DNA of 39,144 bases. Origin: Burkholderia sp. Ac-20379 (GTDB lineage Bacteria; Pseudomonadota; Gammaproteobacteria; Burkholderiales; Burkholderiaceae). This document shows, one piece after another, positions 8,701 through 16,634 of this stretch; within the stretch, counting starts at the first letter, position 1, and each line of letters begins with the position of its first letter. The notes under the pieces are model-generated. The model made no database searches. It was not told where the DNA came from and saw only the letters and a list, made by a program, of their open reading frames with translations. Where the stretch lies: positions 1 to 39,144 of the forward strand of contig NZ_JAAGPF010000033.1 of the NCBI RefSeq assembly GCF_017104645.1, read 5' to 3'. Both the position numbers and the translations under genes were made by a program.

Positions 8701-8720
8701 ACTATCAAAACAACTATCAA
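8701..8720 (+). repeat. paired ACTATCAA repeats at the left island end (candidate integrase arm sites)
   Basis: ACTATCAA at 8701-8708 and 8713-8720, direct repeats with 12-bp periodicity. The same pair with the same spacing and orientation lies at the other island end (31694-31701 and 31706-31713). Arrangement suits arm-type binding sites of a tyrosine integrase. Confidence 0.6.
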
Positions 8721-8728
8721 ACGCTTGG

Positions 8729-11470
8729 CTACCCTTGTCTCGCACGTCGATACAGATTGACCACGCTGCGCCGAGCACCCGTGTGCCGCAAGCCCAAGCC
8801 CCGTCGAAACAATTCAGGGACTTCGTAAGGAGCAGACTCTCCGAAAACGATGCCATGGCGAATCAGAGCTTGGACCTCCGAATTGTCGAGACCAATCTCA
8901 GCTATCTCTTCGTTGCCAAGCGGCGCCGCCACTTGGTCGGCCCGTGCTCTAAATTTGGCAAATGTCGGCGCGAGCTCGGATATTTCTTCTTCCGTTTCTT
9001 GAACCTTTGCATCGCTGGTAGGTTCTATCGCACTTCTCAGCGCGCGAGGTACTAGTAACCTTCCAGGATACATCGCGACTTCGTCACCTTGCGGCGTAAC
9101 AGTTGCAGCGTTGGCCAGCAAGCGGACGAGGTCTCTAGGCACTAATCGGCCACGGAGATCAGAAAGCACAGCGATAATCCACGTCGCAGTGTATGCCTCT
9201 CTTGTACGCTTTCCGGGTATATCGTCTGGACCCAACTTTCGCCCCCAAAGGGGCTCCAGACGGCCCGTCTTTTCGGAAAGGCTCAACGCCCCAAATTCAG
9301 AAGACCACAAATCAGGTAGAGCGTTGGATTGTGTGGCCAACCACGCTGCCAGTTCAAGTACGTCGTCCTCGGTCCATGTGAGTGCAAATGCTGCATACTC
9401 TCTACGATATTGATCGAGGTTTTGCTTGACCGCCGCCTCAACCGTGTCTCTCCGTGAAAAGACTACCGCACCGAGCGGCCGACGCGCTTCGGAACGAAGC
9501 TTTTGCGGGAGCGATACCAAAACTGCCCGCATCGCCGTATCTACTCCGGGATCACCTGGCGTTGTGTACAGTTCCTCCAGGCCTTCTATAATTGCGACGA
9601 CAGTTCGGCCCGAAGCACGAAGATGCTCGATGAACTCGTTCCCTGCGCCCGGTACTCCCGGCTTAAATCCCGCGCTCCAAGCTGCGACGTCCATCCAAAT
9701 CCCGACCCACGTTTGCTCGCTATGACCCGCTCCGAACTGCTCCTTCAACCACGCGGTGGTTTCGTAAATCTTCACCGGCGTGCCCAGTCCCAGAAGTGAA
9801 GCCGCCACGACCCGCGCCTCATCTGCCTCCGCTTGAAACTTCGCACTAGATTGGATCGATGCACACACCGGAACCAAAACTGATGCGATGGCGCCTTGTC
9901 GGCCCGAAAGTTCAAAAACAGCTTTGTCCCATTGCCCTTGTGCGATAAAGAACCGAGCTGCAAGGGTTTTCCCGGTTCCCTTCGCCCCCTCACTGACGGC
10001 AATCGGCACTTCGGATTGAAAACGTTGGGTCAACGCAGCGAGAGACTGAGTGACCAAAGGCTTCGGAACCTGCCCAACAGCATTTTCTGCCGCAATAAGC
10101 TGATCCGCGTAAACCGCGAGTTCGCGACGGGCCGCCTCCGGCGGCGTTGATTCGACTCGCAGCGCGTCTTCACTTTCGCGAGCCAACGCAGGCCCGAGTT
10201 CAGTAGAAATCCACTGATCGATGCCAGGTCCAATTATCTTTGCGAAGCCGCTACCTGCAATCTGCTCAATATAGCTATTCCACTCACCCGATAAAACCTG
10301 AATATCAGGCAATTCCGGAACTTCGACTTGGAGAAATGGGTCTAGCTCAACCAAATCATCATATATGCCTTGCGATGCGGCTGTCTCCTCAGGCTGATCA
10401 GATACCAAGCTCGACAGCAGATCTGAAATGAGCGGTTCAATTAGCCGCTTATCCATACCAGTTTGTTTGAATACGGCCGGTACGCGGTTGATAACTAGCA
10501 GTGGTCGCCTGAGATATCCACCAGATCTACGCATTTCCCTCGACAAAAAGCGAATCAAACCTCCAGTGGCCCTTATTGACTGATCTGCCAATGTCGTTAC
10601 AAGGATAGGAGATACATTGGGGTCCATGGCGAGATTCACACCCAAAGGCACTAGCCCAGCTCTCACATCGACGACTACTCCTCCGCAGCCGAGCTTTGCC
10701 GCGATTCGCGACAAAATGTCCGCAAGTGCATAGGGCCGCTCCGGCGTCGCGAGGTGTTCTGGGCGAATTGACGAACTCGCGAGTTCGTCAATTTCGCGCC
10801 GTAGCGGAAGAACAAATAGGTCGCCGGGAATCGCGTGATCGCGCAGTCTCTCGGCAACAAATGAGATCGTTTCTGGGCAGTCCGCATCGTCCTCAGAGTG
10901 CGCAAGGGTAATCACGTCTTCCAAAGAAATTTTTGGGGTACCGGCGTACGCTTGGAACAGGTAACTGATGCCCGGGGCCTCAAGGTCGGCGTCAACCAAC
11001 AGAATTGGCTGACTTATTGTCGTGGCCCAGCGTAGTGCGAAAGCGGTTGCCGTTGTGGTACGCCCAGTTCCACCCTTCACGCTCAGTGCAGCGACAACCG
11101 GTACAGGTCGAAGCGCCACCTCGAATTGACATGGTTGTGAGAATTCGATCACGCCATCAACGATGCCGAATGACTGGCGGGAAACCATTCCATCATCGGC
11201 AACTGCCGTTTCCACAGTCAGTTCGGCTGCGTGTGGTGGACCGTCCAGTTCGAGCCGAAGCGGCTGCCTACGCACTCGTGAGGGAAAAACCTCCTCGAGC
11301 CAAGCGGCGACCAGTTCTTCGTCAACCGATGCACGAGTCTCGAGAAGCATACCGAACCAGCCGACTCTCGCGCGAATAATCGACTGCGGAAATCCTAGCG
11401 AGTTCGGAACCAACGTTGCGAGGCGTCTCGCAACGTCCATCCATGTCAACGGCGGCTGATGGGTGTTCAT
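8729..11470 (-). CDS. two-NTPase protein: KGGTGR-variant ParA/MinD-like domain plus a second P-loop domain (913 aa)
   Basis: A large cytoplasmic protein with two predicted nucleotide-binding modules. Residues 1-125 have no assigned family. A ParA/MinD-like domain follows, with Walker A KGGTGRTTT (132-140; the usual GKT lysine is Arg) and VDADLEAP (159-166). A second P-loop domain has Walker A GAKGTGKT (495-502) and a Walker B-like VVAIIEGLEEL (624-634). This domain and the helical C-terminus resemble STAND/AAA-type ATPases. ParA/MinD-like proteins with such an Arg variant are known as a distinct group. Start: ATG at 11470 overlaps the stop of the upstream HEPN-like gene (ATGA), so I prefer it to the ATG at 11488. 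The exact role is unknown; a defence sensor/effector ATPase is an inference from architecture and island location. It is the last gene before attL. Confidence 0.8.
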   Translation of the reverse strand: MNTHQPPLTWMDVARRLATLVPNSLGFPQSIIRARVGWFGMLLETRASVDEELVAAWLEEVFPSRVRRQPLRLELDGPPHAAELTVETAVADDGMVSRQSFGIVDGVIEFSQPCQFEVALRPVPVVAALSVKGGTGRTTTATAFALRWATTISQPILLVDADLEAPGISYLFQAYAGTPKISLEDVITLAHSEDDADCPETISFVAERLRDHAIPGDLFVLPLRREIDELASSSIRPEHLATPERPYALADILSRIAAKLGCGGVVVDVRAGLVPLGVNLAMDPNVSPILVTTLADQSIRATGGLIRFLSREMRRSGGYLRRPLLVINRVPAVFKQTGMDKRLIEPLISDLLSSLVSDQPEETAASQGIYDDLVELDPFLQVEVPELPDIQVLSGEWNSYIEQIAGSGFAKIIGPGIDQWISTELGPALARESEDALRVESTPPEAARRELAVYADQLIAAENAVGQVPKPLVTQSLAALTQRFQSEVPIAVSEGAKGTGKTLAARFFIAQGQWDKAVFELSGRQGAIASVLVPVCASIQSSAKFQAEADEARVVAASLLGLGTPVKIYETTAWLKEQFGAGHSEQTWVGIWMDVAAWSAGFKPGVPGAGNEFIEHLRASGRTVVAIIEGLEELYTTPGDPGVDTAMRAVLVSLPQKLRSEARRPLGAVVFSRRDTVEAAVKQNLDQYRREYAAFALTWTEDDVLELAAWLATQSNALPDLWSSEFGALSLSEKTGRLEPLWGRKLGPDDIPGKRTREAYTATWIIAVLSDLRGRLVPRDLVRLLANAATVTPQGDEVAMYPGRLLVPRALRSAIEPTSDAKVQETEEEISELAPTFAKFRARADQVAAPLGNEEIAEIGLDNSEVQALIRHGIVFGESAPYEVPELFRRGLGLRHTGARRSVVNLYRRARQG

Positions 11471-11916
11471 GTGTTTTTCGTGCACCACTCAATTAATGAA
11501 AACAACCATACACAAAGGGCCTCAGTGTTCCTAACCTTTTCGCCGTAACGCCAAGCCTGATGCAGTACGCTGACGTCGCCGCGGGTTCCCGTTCGTACCA
11601 GTTCCACGGCCGGGGGAGTGCCAATGCTTGAACGCGGTATGTTCAATGCGTGGATCAAACCCAAGAGGTTGTGGACGAAGCTCCTCGCCGACGAAGCCAA
11701 GCTGCGGGCCTCATCGGCGTAGCGCAAGTTGTTCCGGAACATGTACGCTGACTTTAATCCACATTCCGCCGCATAGAATAAAAGAAGCGCAGCCGAGTCT
11801 TGATCGTGTGGCATCTCTCGATGTGCTGACGCCGCCAGTTCTGCGGCCCTCCGTTTTAATGCTAGTGCTGGCGGATTAATCACGGCGTTGTCCAATTCTT
11901 GTAGCAGCAAACGCAT
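11467..11916 (-). CDS. HEPN-like small protein (149 aa)
   Basis: Mostly helical. The segment ALLLFYAAECGLKSAYM (about 43-59), followed by FVHNLLGL (80-87) and a C-terminal AWRYGEKV...LIEWC, resembles HEPN-domain proteins. The canonical RNase motif R-x4-6-H is not evident (only R-S-F-V-H, 78-82), so it may be a non-catalytic HEPN, for example a partner or substrate-binding protein. Its TGA overlaps the ATG of the two-NTPase gene, implying coupled translation and probably a complex. The start at 11916 lacks a good ribosome-binding site, so the N-terminus is uncertain. The 281 bp between this gene and the resolvase (11917-12197) hold no gene I can support and should contain the promoter of the pair. 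Confidence 0.6.
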   Translation of the reverse strand: MRLLLQELDNAVINPPALALKRRAAELAASAHREMPHDQDSAALLLFYAAECGLKSAYMFRNNLRYADEARSLASSARSFVHNLLGLIHALNIPRSSIGTPPAVELVRTGTRGDVSVLHQAWRYGEKVRNTEALCVWLFSLIEWCTKNT

Positions 11917-12197
11917 CCGGCGGCTGCAAGTTTGCCCGCCTCAACCGAGTTCATCGGTGCGCCCGAAACTTTAGCAGGGCCACTTCGGTAAGAGCAACCT
12001 CCTCGGCTGGACGCACCTGCATGCCGAAATCGGACTACCTACGCAGCCCGCTCACAACGGGACGTCACGATCGGCAATCAGTCGGCCGATGAACTACTGC
12101 GCTGGCGGTATTCGGCAACGCGGCCAGGCAAATAGGACTGCAATCGCTGTTTGCCCGTGGCTCTGATTTCCACGATTGATACTGGCCCGGATGTCGT

Positions 12198-12785
12198 TTA
12201 CTCGGCGCATGCCCGCTTAACGGTCGCTGTACCGATGCCGAACTCTTCGGCTGTTTTGCTGATAGTCGCGCCGTGCTCGACCCGCCATGTCTTGATGGCT
12301 GCATAGTCATGGGACCGAGCGCGCCCCCTGTATTTTCCTTCCGCCTTGGCGATCGCCACGCCCCGGCGCTGCATCTCTACCCGATTGCGATAGTCCGCTT
12401 CGCCCTGTGCCGCCATGAATGCCAGAACGGCGTCCCGCGTCGCTTTTTCGATGGGATCTTTGGCTTTCCCGTCGAACGTCATCCCGTTTAGTGTGCATTC
12501 GACACGAACACCGAGGTCCATCAACCGGTGCATGGTCCGGTGTAACTCATCGTAGCGGCGGCTGATCCGGTCAAGCCAGCGCACTATGAGGACGCCGCCG
12601 TGCCGTAGATCGTGCTCCGCTTTGCGCCACTGCTCCCGCTCGTCAGGCGCAACGTGATAGCCGCTAACGCCCTCGTCAATAAAAACGTCCTTGTCGAGTA
12701 CGCCGTGGGCTTTGGCGTCGTCGTACTGGCTCGCCGAGGACTGGCCGTCCGTGGTCGAAATCCGCCCGTAGTAGAGCTTGCGCAT
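12198..12785 (-). CDS. serine recombinase, resolvase/invertase family (195 aa)
   Basis: Site-specific serine recombinase. The N-terminal catalytic domain begins YYGRISTTDGQ, with nucleophile Ser10 and Arg8. WLDRISRRYDEL (70-81) carries the conserved Asp/Arg residues. The long E-helix region is followed by a C-terminal helix-turn-helix (ISKTAEEFGIGTATVKRA, about 175-192) for DNA binding. The size fits small resolvases and DNA invertases. No transposase lies beside it, so it is an orphan that may act on the TTGATCCA repeats just upstream (resolution, inversion or multimer control). A TATAAT (minus strand, 12824-12819) sits 34 bp before its ATG and between two of these repeats, suggesting autoregulation. 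Confidence 0.88.
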   Translation of the reverse strand: MRKLYYGRISTTDGQSSASQYDDAKAHGVLDKDVFIDEGVSGYHVAPDEREQWRKAEHDLRHGGVLIVRWLDRISRRYDELHRTMHRLMDLGVRVECTLNGMTFDGKAKDPIEKATRDAVLAFMAAQGEADYRNRVEMQRRGVAIAKAEGKYRGRARSHDYAAIKTWRVEHGATISKTAEEFGIGTATVKRACAE

Positions 12786-12811
12786 GATTTTGTACAGATC
12801 ATTTGACTATG

Positions 12812-12914
12812 TGGATCAATTATAACATGGATCAAATTGATGGTTGACTCTATTGATCCACGCTCCGATCCCTGCGACGCTAGCTCGTTGCGGTGTACCC
12901 ATTTGATCCACGCT
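12812..12914. promoter_or_regulatory. TTGATCCA repeat array upstream of the resolvase (candidate res site and promoter)
   Basis: Four copies of an octamer: TGGATCAA at 12812-12819 and 12828-12835, and the reverse orientation TTGATCCA at 12853-12860 and 12903-12910. The latter two extend to a 12-bp direct repeat TTGATCCACGCT, 50 bp apart. The first pair brackets a minus-strand TATAAT. Paired inverted and direct recombinase sites next to the gene are typical of resolvase res/promoter regions. Confidence 0.6.
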
Positions 12915-13385
12915 TAATCACGCTAATGCTCAGCGTAGAGCGTCCGAGTTCAACAATCGCTTGTGGCAAATGACTTCAGCCGTCAGGCCGGATTCGGTCA
13001 GCGTCCGCCGCGTTGCGCTATGGACGTGTCAATCATTCGATCGGTTGCTGTACACCGACTTGAGACATTATGACCTTAGAAAAACTAGAAATGCGCCGCA
13101 ACTTCAGGCCGGCTGCGTGCACCGCACAATCCGGAACGGGCAAGCGCGAGGCCCTTGCTGTCGACGAATGTGGCCGTCGTTGCACAAATTCAAACGCCGC
13201 TGGGGGAGCAGCATTTCAACGGACTGCCGAGAACGATACGATCAGTGCTTCAAACTCTTAGTAATTCGAGAGCAATCGATTGAGAACCAGCCCGTAGTGG
13301 CTGAACGAAATATGTGCGCTGTCTCGGGGCCTTATATCTTCTCGATACGATAGTTCTTGGGCCTCCGAGACGAGAATCGTCAATT
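12915..13385. other. Non-coding gap between resolvase region and kinase operon
   Basis: 471 bp downstream of the kinase operon. Open frames on the plus strand (for example 12961-13353) show no family features and no ribosome-binding site. I see no RNA gene or strong terminator; it may be remnant sequence from insertion of the resolvase segment. Confidence 0.4.
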
Positions 13386-14459
13386 TCAGCCTCGGCGTAT
13401 CAGCATGACTGGGTGCGCGCGAAAGGCGCCATCACCATCGAAGCTCGAAAAAACGACTTGATCGTTAACTTTTGGCTTATCTCCGTAGACACTTGAATTG
13501 TGAAAAAAAACATCGGCTCCGCCGCAGTTGATGAATCCCCACGCATCGTAGCGGATATCCTTAACTCGACCTCGATATCGCAGCGTTACGGGATAACATA
13601 ATTCACCGCAGAGCTGGACGAGTTCATCCGCAGTCGGCCGGTTCAACGGGTCTTTCGCCATGCATCGATGGACGAGCGCAATCAGCCTGGTTGAAAGCGG
13701 GGAAAATTGCGGGTTTGACGTCACGAATGCAGGAAATACTGGCGGCGCAGCCTCAAGAATCTTTGCGACGACGCGCAAACCGACGCCATACGGTGTCTCT
13801 CCGGTCATCAGGTGATACATCATTGCGCCGATGGACCAAATGTCGGCAGGGCGTCCGACGTCCCTGGGTGTGTCTATGGCTTCGGGAGCCATGTAGGGAA
13901 GCGCGCCGAGAGCTGTTCTAGAGGTCGTAATCGTCGAACTGCCACCTTCCACGGCCTCGACAATCTCCTCCTCTGCCATCTTCGCAATCCCGAAGTCCGT
14001 GACCTTCAACTCCACCACACCGAGACCACCTGTCGACATGATGTTAGTCGGCTTTAGGTCTCGGTGAACGACTCCGGCGTGGTGAGCAGCCGCTACGCCC
14101 TTCGCGATATGGTGGAAAATCTTCGCCGCCAGATACGGATCAACGTGCTTCACCTCGCTCAACAGGGCACGGTCGAGGTCAGTTCCTTCGATTAGTTCTT
14201 CAATCAGGAACAGCTGTTCGTCGACCTCAAGGTAATCCAATGTTTTAGCGACGTTCGGATGATTTACGCTGGCCGAAAGCACGGCACTTCGCTTGAACCG
14301 TTTGCTCGCCGCACTGTTTTTTGGTGTCTTCAAAGCTACGTCGCGGTCAAGGACGCGGTCGTGCGCTCTGTAGACATACTGCATGCCGCCCTCACCCAAG
14401 TAACCGATCACCGTGTATCGGGCACCGACGCAGGTTCCATCCTTTAAGGGGCCACTCAT
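13386..14459 (-). CDS. Hanks-type Ser/Thr kinase with C-terminal cold-shock domain (357 aa)
   Basis: Residues 15-285 form a eukaryotic-like protein kinase: glycine loop LGEGGMQYVY (21-30), catalytic-site Lys in VALK (44), HRDLKPTN (132-139), DFG (155-157), a Ser/Thr-rich activation segment (174-183) and APE (191-193), so it should be active. Residues about 294-353 look like a CspA-type cold-shock OB fold: RGRVKDI...WGFI (RNP1-like, 307-310) and DVFFH (RNP2, 316-320), with a matching spaced C-terminal strand pattern. There is no transmembrane helix between them, unlike PknB. The ATG at 14459 overlaps the previous kinase's stop (ATGA). It is the third gene of the PP2C-kinase-kinase cassette. 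Nucleic-acid-triggered phosphorylation is a plausible inference. Confidence 0.88.
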   Translation of the reverse strand: MSGPLKDGTCVGARYTVIGYLGEGGMQYVYRAHDRVLDRDVALKTPKNSAASKRFKRSAVLSASVNHPNVAKTLDYLEVDEQLFLIEELIEGTDLDRALLSEVKHVDPYLAAKIFHHIAKGVAAAHHAGVVHRDLKPTNIMSTGGLGVVELKVTDFGIAKMAEEEIVEAVEGGSSTITTSRTALGALPYMAPEAIDTPRDVGRPADIWSIGAMMYHLMTGETPYGVGLRVVAKILEAAPPVFPAFVTSNPQFSPLSTRLIALVHRCMAKDPLNRPTADELVQLCGELCYPVTLRYRGRVKDIRYDAWGFINCGGADVFFHNSSVYGDKPKVNDQVVFSSFDGDGAFRAHPVMLIRRG

Positions 14460-15505
14460 AGAACAATCTCCGGCTGAGATAAGTCGAACGTGATGTATTT
14501 GCGATCTCGCGACTGCGGTTCTCCAAGCGCCACCACGCATGATCCAGGCAAAATCATGCCTTGTTCGGCATCACGATTGTTAATAGCGACTGCACCAGAA
14601 AATTCCATGACTTGAAACGTGAGTCCGTCATAACGGATCCTCAACATCCCAGCTCCCTGCAAGTTCAGGCGCACCTCCCGATTCGTTGAATTGAGGGTAG
14701 AAGAGCGATTCTGGAATACTACTACCGCCTGGTGCCTGTCTCTCAACAAATAGCGGGCCAAAACATCGCGCACCTCCGACATGATCGGCCGTTCCTCCGG
14801 AATTTCCCTCAAACACAGATTCAGGATCTGAGCGACAGGAAGCGGAATTTCGACGTCAGCAAAAAAATTGATGCCCCCCAGCCGAGGCGGCATAGCCTTT
14901 AGCTCCGCGGGCAGGTTTTGTTTCGCAAGGTACAAAGCTGTAACACCGAACGCGTAAACGTCGACTGCTTTTGTGAAGCGCACATCTGCGAACCGATACA
15001 ACTCTGGAGCTGCAAAATGCGGTGTGCCAACAAAACCTTGGGTCTTTGCATCTTTGCCATCGTCACGTGCCAACCCAAAGTCATAGATCTTAACTATACC
15101 CTCGGGGTCGAGGCGCATGTTGTTGGGTTTGATGTCGCGGTGGATTACGTCTATGGCGTGAATGTCAGCGATCCCGGCTGCAACTTGCCAGATGGCGCGC
15201 ATGTAGAGGTCTGGCGTACCAAATGGCAACTTGATATCGAGAAGGTCCGTCCCGTTGATGAACTCTTGAACGATTCCGACTTCTTTGCCATCGGAAACAA
15301 TGTCGAAAACCTGCACGACATGTTTCGAACGCATTTTTAGGAGGGCTTTCAGCTCATCAACTATTCGACGTTGATCTTGGGCATTAGCGATAAACTTGAT
15401 TGCAACTTTACGGTCGAGATGCGTATCGTCGCAAAAAATGACGGACCCCATGCCGCCCGCAGCGTGTCGTCCATCCGCCACGTACCTCTCAGGTAATTTA
15501 TTCAT
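14456..15505 (-). CDS. Hanks-type Ser/Thr kinase with beta-rich C-terminal domain (349 aa)
   Basis: Kinase domain at about 5-255: glycine loop GRHAAGGMGSV (12-22), Lys37 in VAIK, HRDIKPNN (122-129), DFG (142-144), APE (166-168); all catalytic residues are present. The C-terminal 90 residues (260-349) are strand-rich. The run INNRDAEQGMILPGSCVVALGE loosely recalls the last strands of an FHA domain, but the phosphothreonine-binding Arg and Ser-His pattern are not visible, so the fold is unassigned. The ATG at 15505 starts 10 bp after the PP2C stop. An upstream in-frame ATG (15547) would add residues that do not fit the family. Soluble, no membrane segment. Likely substrates or partners are the neighbouring operon products (inference). 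Confidence 0.87.
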   Translation of the reverse strand: MNKLPERYVADGRHAAGGMGSVIFCDDTHLDRKVAIKFIANAQDQRRIVDELKALLKMRSKHVVQVFDIVSDGKEVGIVQEFINGTDLLDIKLPFGTPDLYMRAIWQVAAGIADIHAIDVIHRDIKPNNMRLDPEGIVKIYDFGLARDDGKDAKTQGFVGTPHFAAPELYRFADVRFTKAVDVYAFGVTALYLAKQNLPAELKAMPPRLGGINFFADVEIPLPVAQILNLCLREIPEERPIMSEVRDVLARYLLRDRHQAVVVFQNRSSTLNSTNREVRLNLQGAGMLRIRYDGLTFQVMEFSGAVAINNRDAEQGMILPGSCVVALGEPQSRDRKYITFDLSQPEIVL

Positions 15506-15515
15506 TTCTTGACAA

Positions 15516-16634
15516 TCACCGGCCAGATGATTTATTCGGAAAATCAATGATCAACTGCGGAGCATTTGGCTTGTCTTCTCCTTTTACCTCCGCACTAGGC
15601 GTGCCCGTCCCTCCCATTGCCCCGCTATCTTTCTCCTGCCGCATCGCAGGGGAGGTTTTATTTTTCTGCTTACGAGGTGCTCTCGACTTCTTCGTCGCGA
15701 CTTTCTCCACCTTCGGAGTCGGTGGCACGATCCGTGAGTTTTCAACAACGACTTTCGGAGGCTGTTTCGCGAAGATCACGCATTGCACGTCGCCAAACGG
15801 GTCCCATACTTCGACCGCTAAGTAGGCATCGTCCGCCAAGTCAGAAATCGGCGCCGGTGGTGCTAGCACTAATGCAGCGCTCGCATTGTCGTGTCCTCCG
15901 CTCCATTTCGCGAGGTCGACGAGTCGCTTCATTCCTATTGGCGGCTCGGGGGCATGCGACATCACCGCTTCCATTGACTCCTTCGGCAGAAAATGCACTC
16001 CGTCTGACGTCAGTAGAAAGCCCGTCGTCCCAAAATCATTCTCTGTTTCGAAGACATGCGGCTCGATTTCCCGGCCTATGCCTACAAACTGTAGAAGCTC
16101 GTTGCTTCCGATTCCTTCGCTTTTTCGATTCAGCTGTCCCGCAAGCGTATCGTCGGTCGTCAGTTGTTGGAGGAGTCTCCATCCAAAGCGATAGATGCGA
16201 CTATCGCCGACGTTCACAGCGAAGATTTTACCGCTTTGGGTTGCAAGAATGGCGCTCAGTGTCGCCCCACCGCCTCCACTAAACCGTTCGTGTACCGTTC
16301 GATTGGCGGCGAGCACTGCAGCAAGAAGTCGGGATTCGTAATCCTTGCCGGTCGAGCTCGCGAAATCCGCGAAGAACCTGGCAAGAACCATCGCCGCGCA
16401 TTGACCGCCGTCGCGCATTCCACCCATTCCGTCTGCGAGCGCTACCAGGACGACACTGCTTGCGTCGCTATCGCGAAAACGCATTGCGCCTACGCGATCC
16501 TGGTTTTCTTCGCGAACGAGGCCAATGTCGCTAGCTAGCGCAATCTGTGAGTCCGAAGTGCGTCGCACGCCGGAGTTTGCTGTCTTCCGTGCGAACCAAC
16601 GTTCGAGGGTTGTATATAGAGAATCTAGCGTCAT
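15516..16634 (-). CDS. PP2C-family Ser/Thr protein phosphatase with disordered basic tail (372 aa)
   Basis: Metal-dependent phosphatase that would reverse the action of the two kinases encoded directly downstream. Motifs: REENQDR (41-47), ADGMGGMRDGG (67-77), NVGDSRIYR (141-149), LLTSDGVH (207-214) and GGHDNAS (246-252), giving the metal-binding aspartates 46, 68, 211 and 249. The core ends near 260. Residues 295-345 are rich in Lys, Pro and Arg, likely a flexible tail that could bind nucleic acid or a partner. First gene of the three-gene cassette. Preceded by a 622-bp gap that should carry the promoter; no strong Shine-Dalgarno is seen. Resembles the stand-alone PP2C enzymes paired with PknB-like kinases. 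Confidence 0.9.
   Translation of the reverse strand: MTLDSLYTTLERWFARKTANSGVRRTSDSQIALASDIGLVREENQDRVGAMRFRDSDASSVVLVALADGMGGMRDGGQCAAMVLARFFADFASSTGKDYESRLLAAVLAANRTVHERFSGGGGATLSAILATQSGKIFAVNVGDSRIYRFGWRLLQQLTTDDTLAGQLNRKSEGIGSNELLQFVGIGREIEPHVFETENDFGTTGFLLTSDGVHFLPKESMEAVMSHAPEPPIGMKRLVDLAKWSGGHDNASAALVLAPPAPISDLADDAYLAVEVWDPFGDVQCVIFAKQPPKVVVENSRIVPPTPKVEKVATKKSRAPRKQKNKTSPAMRQEKDSGAMGGTGTPSAEVKGEDKPNAPQLIIDFPNKSSGR

Noticed and set aside
12961..13353. Plus-strand 130-codon open frame in the gap below the kinases
   Set aside because: No ribosome-binding site, no family features and unusual composition; probably chance.
8729..16634. Assignment of the kinase cluster to BREX/Pgl
   Set aside because: No PglZ, PglX or BrxC/PglY-like genes are present; kinases are short and unlike PglW.
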